From Paludibacter sp. (lineage in GTDB: Bacteria > Bacteroidota > Bacteroidia > Bacteroidales > Paludibacteraceae), in contig JAQVAV010000007.1 in assembly GCA_028690665.1 (NCBI GenBank), forward strand, positions 1 to 64,000: 64,000 bases of DNA. The letters run 5' to 3'. Below, in pieces: positions 62,167 to 64,000 of this stretch (position 1 is the first letter of the stretch; each line of letters opens with the position of its first letter). Position numbers and translations under genes: made by a program. The notes under the pieces are model-generated. The model had not been told where the DNA came from and did not search any database. It saw nothing but the letters and a program-made list of their open reading frames with translations.

Positions 62167-64000
62167 TTACAGACCTAATTCTGATTTTAAAAATTTGCCG
62201 GTTATACTATTTTTGTCCTTTGCAACTTCCTGAGGAGTTCCGGTACAAACTATTTTCCCGCCGGCAGCTCCTCCTTCGGGCCCGATGTCGATAATGTAGT
62301 CTGCCACTTTAATCACATCCATGTTGTGTTCGATAATGATAACAGTATTTCCCTTATCAGCGAGCCGTTTCAGTACTCCGAGAAGCACCCGTATGTCTTC
62401 GAAATGCAGTCCGGTTGTAGGTTCATCTAAAATGTAAAGCGTTTTTCCCGTATCGCGTTTTGAGAGTTCGGTGGCTAATTTTACGCGTTGACTTTCTCCG
62501 CCCGAAAGGGTTGTACTCGATTGTCCGAGTTTTATATATCCTAAGCCAACATCCTGCAATGTTTTTATTTTATTGAGAATAGAAGGTTGATTTTCAAAGA
62601 AATCAACAGCTTGATTAATTGTCATATCAAGCACATCGGCAATAGATTTACCTTTAAACCGGACTTCCAGCGTTTCTTTGTTGTATCGTTTACCACCGCA
62701 GGTTTCGCAGGGGACATAAACGTCTGGAAGAAAATTCATTTCAATGGTTTTGTAACCGTTTCCGCTACAGGTTTCACAACGGCCTCCGGCTGTGTTGAAT
62801 GAAAATCGTCCAGGTTTATATCCACGTATTTTAGCTTCCGGCAAAGTTGCAAAAACATTTCGTATGTCAGAAAAAACGCCCGTGTAAGTGGCAGGATTTG
62901 AGCGTGGTGTACGCCCGATAGGTGATTGGTTTACTTCAACTACCTTATCAATATTTTCCAAGCCTTCAACGCTGTCATAAGCTAAAGGATCTTTTAGAGA
63001 CCGGTAAAAATGCTGGCTCAGAATCGGATGAAGAGTTTCATTGACCAAAGTCGATTTACCACTGCCGGAAACTCCGGTAACTAATATCATTTTACCCAAT
63101 GGGAAAGTGACATCAATATTCTTCAGATTATTTCCACGTGCACCTTTAATGGTTAGAAATTTACCGTTCCCGGGACGTATTTGTTGAGGAATTTCTATTT
63201 TCTTTTCTCCGTTTAAATAAGCTGAAGTCAGCGTGTTGGTTTTCAGCATTTTTTGAGGAGTTCCTGCATAAACCACTTCACCTCCATGCCGTCCGGCGCG
63301 GGGACCAAGATCCACTACATAATCGGCGGCGAGCATCATATCTTTGTCGTGCTCAACAACAATAATGGAATTTCCCGTATCGCGCAGTTGTTTAAGCGAG
63401 TGGATCAGACGTTCGTTGTCGCGCTGATGAAGTCCTATACTTGGTTCGTCAAGAATATAAAGCACATTTACAAGTTGCGACCCGATTTGAGTTGCCAGAC
63501 GGATGCGCTGGCTCTCTCCTCCGGATAAAGACTGAGAACTCCGGTTTAACGACAGGTAATTTAGACCAACATCCAATAAAAAATGTAGTCGGGTGCGTAT
63601 TTCTTTTAATATTTCCGAGGCAATGGTTTTTTGTTTTTCAGAAAGAAATGGTTCTACGTTTTCTAACCATTCTGAAAGCTCAGCAATGTCCATGTCTGAA
63701 AGTTCAGCGATATTTTTATCGTGAATGCGGAAGTACAATGATTCTTTTCTCAATTTTGCACCGTTGCATTCCGGGCAACGTATTTCTTTCGAGTATTGAT
63801 TGGCCCATTTCTGTTCGGTGGCTGATGCGGAGTTTTCCGATTGCATTTCGATATATGTCAGAATACCTTCATAACTCAGAAAATAACTTGTACCGATAGC
63901 CTGATTCTTAATGTGCAGACGTTCGTCGGTACCGTTCATGATTTCGTCCATCGCTTCATCCGGAATTTCAGAAACCGGAGTTTTCAGTGTCAGACCGTAT
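62167..64000 (-). CDS. uvrA: Excinuclease ABC subunit A (partial, 5' end outside)
   Basis: The C-terminal ~610 residues of UvrA, the damage-sensing ABC ATPase of nucleotide excision repair. The frame is open to the window edge (YGLTLKTPVSEIPDEAMDEI). Visible features are a zinc-type CPEC, the first ABC signature LSGGESQRIRLATQIGS, the second Walker A GVSGSGKSTL, the zinc module CETCSGNGYKT...CETC, the second LSGGESQRVKLATEL and Walker B TLYILDEPTTGLH. It lies upstream of the polysaccharide promoter. Confidence 0.97.
   Translation of the reverse strand, partial: YGLTLKTPVSEIPDEAMDEIMNGTDERLHIKNQAIGTSYFLSYEGILTYIEMQSENSASATEQKWANQYSKEIRCPECNGAKLRKESLYFRIHDKNIAELSDMDIAELSEWLENVEPFLSEKQKTIASEILKEIRTRLHFLLDVGLNYLSLNRSSQSLSGGESQRIRLATQIGSQLVNVLYILDEPSIGLHQRDNERLIHSLKQLRDTGNSIIVVEHDKDMMLAADYVVDLGPRAGRHGGEVVYAGTPQKMLKTNTLTSAYLNGEKKIEIPQQIRPGNGKFLTIKGARGNNLKNIDVTFPLGKMILVTGVSGSGKSTLVNETLHPILSQHFYRSLKDPLAYDSVEGLENIDKVVEVNQSPIGRTPRSNPATYTGVFSDIRNVFATLPEAKIRGYKPGRFSFNTAGGRCETCSGNGYKTIEMNFLPDVYVPCETCGGKRYNKETLEVRFKGKSIADVLDMTINQAVDFFENQPSILNKIKTLQDVGLGYIKLGQSSTTLSGGESQRVKLATELSKRDTGKTLYILDEPTTGLHFEDIRVLLGVLKRLADKGNTVIIIEHNMDVIKVADYIIDIGPEGGAAGGKIVCTGTPQEVAKDKNSITGKFLKSELGL

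Overview
The window is a piece of a Bacteroidales-type (phylum Bacteroidota) chromosome carrying a complete Mu-like transposable prophage. The host assignment rests on the -33 TTG / -7 TAnnTTTG promoters, few Shine-Dalgarno sites, SusC-like TonB receptor architecture, a Wzi-type capsule protein, DUF4293/DUF4827-type proteins and Bacteroidota-style GroEL and PiT proteins. I cannot name the genus.

Left host arm (1-19036): a TonB-dependent receptor; two zinc-type CDF metal exporters with a Fur-family regulator and a radical SAM protein; a sugar transferase and Wzi-like protein (surface polysaccharide) with coaE; tRNA-Arg(UCU); thrA with an FKBP-type lipoprotein; a DUF4827-like lipoprotein; glmM; a secreted MsrB-MsrA fusion; a DUF4293-like membrane protein; and the 3' part of a phosphate transporter gene.

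Prophage (19037-54163, 35,127 bp): it starts TGA and ends TCA, has imperfect terminal inverted repeats and is flanked by a 4-bp direct repeat CCAG. Removing the phage and one CCAG restores an uninterrupted 753-codon PiT phosphate transporter, which fixes both ends. The phage left end is at the high-coordinate side. Its parts are: (i) a repressor and early-promoter switch, MuA transposase, MuB ATPase and small early genes (47.5-53.7 kb); (ii) a diversity-generating retroelement (DGR) with a reverse transcriptase, one template repeat and two target genes (45.4-47.5 kb); (iii) small middle genes including a DnaA-domain-IV-like protein and a HAD phosphatase (42.9-45.4 kb); (iv) a plus-strand packaging and head module (36.9-42.9 kb); (v) a minus-strand capsid, lysis, contractile tail, baseplate and tail-fibre module (20.2-36.7 kb); (vi) an adenine methylase at the right end. 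Two -1 frameshift sites are visible: one in the tail assembly chaperone (A AAA AAC), and one that would fuse the portal to the MuF head protein (T TTT TTC, 6-nt spacer, strong stem-loop).

Right host arm (54164-64000): the 5' part of the PiT gene, groEL and groES, a polysaccharide operon (two glycosyltransferases, a deacetylase-like protein, a small membrane protein) and a uvrA gene running off the window end.

How it works together: in the lysogen the repressor would act on operator repeats overlapping the early promoter. On induction, MuA/MuB replicate the phage by transposition, the plus-strand module packages DNA, and the minus-strand module builds a contractile-tailed virion. The DGR diversifies two C-type-lectin-like proteins; every TR-VR difference I can see lies at a template adenine.
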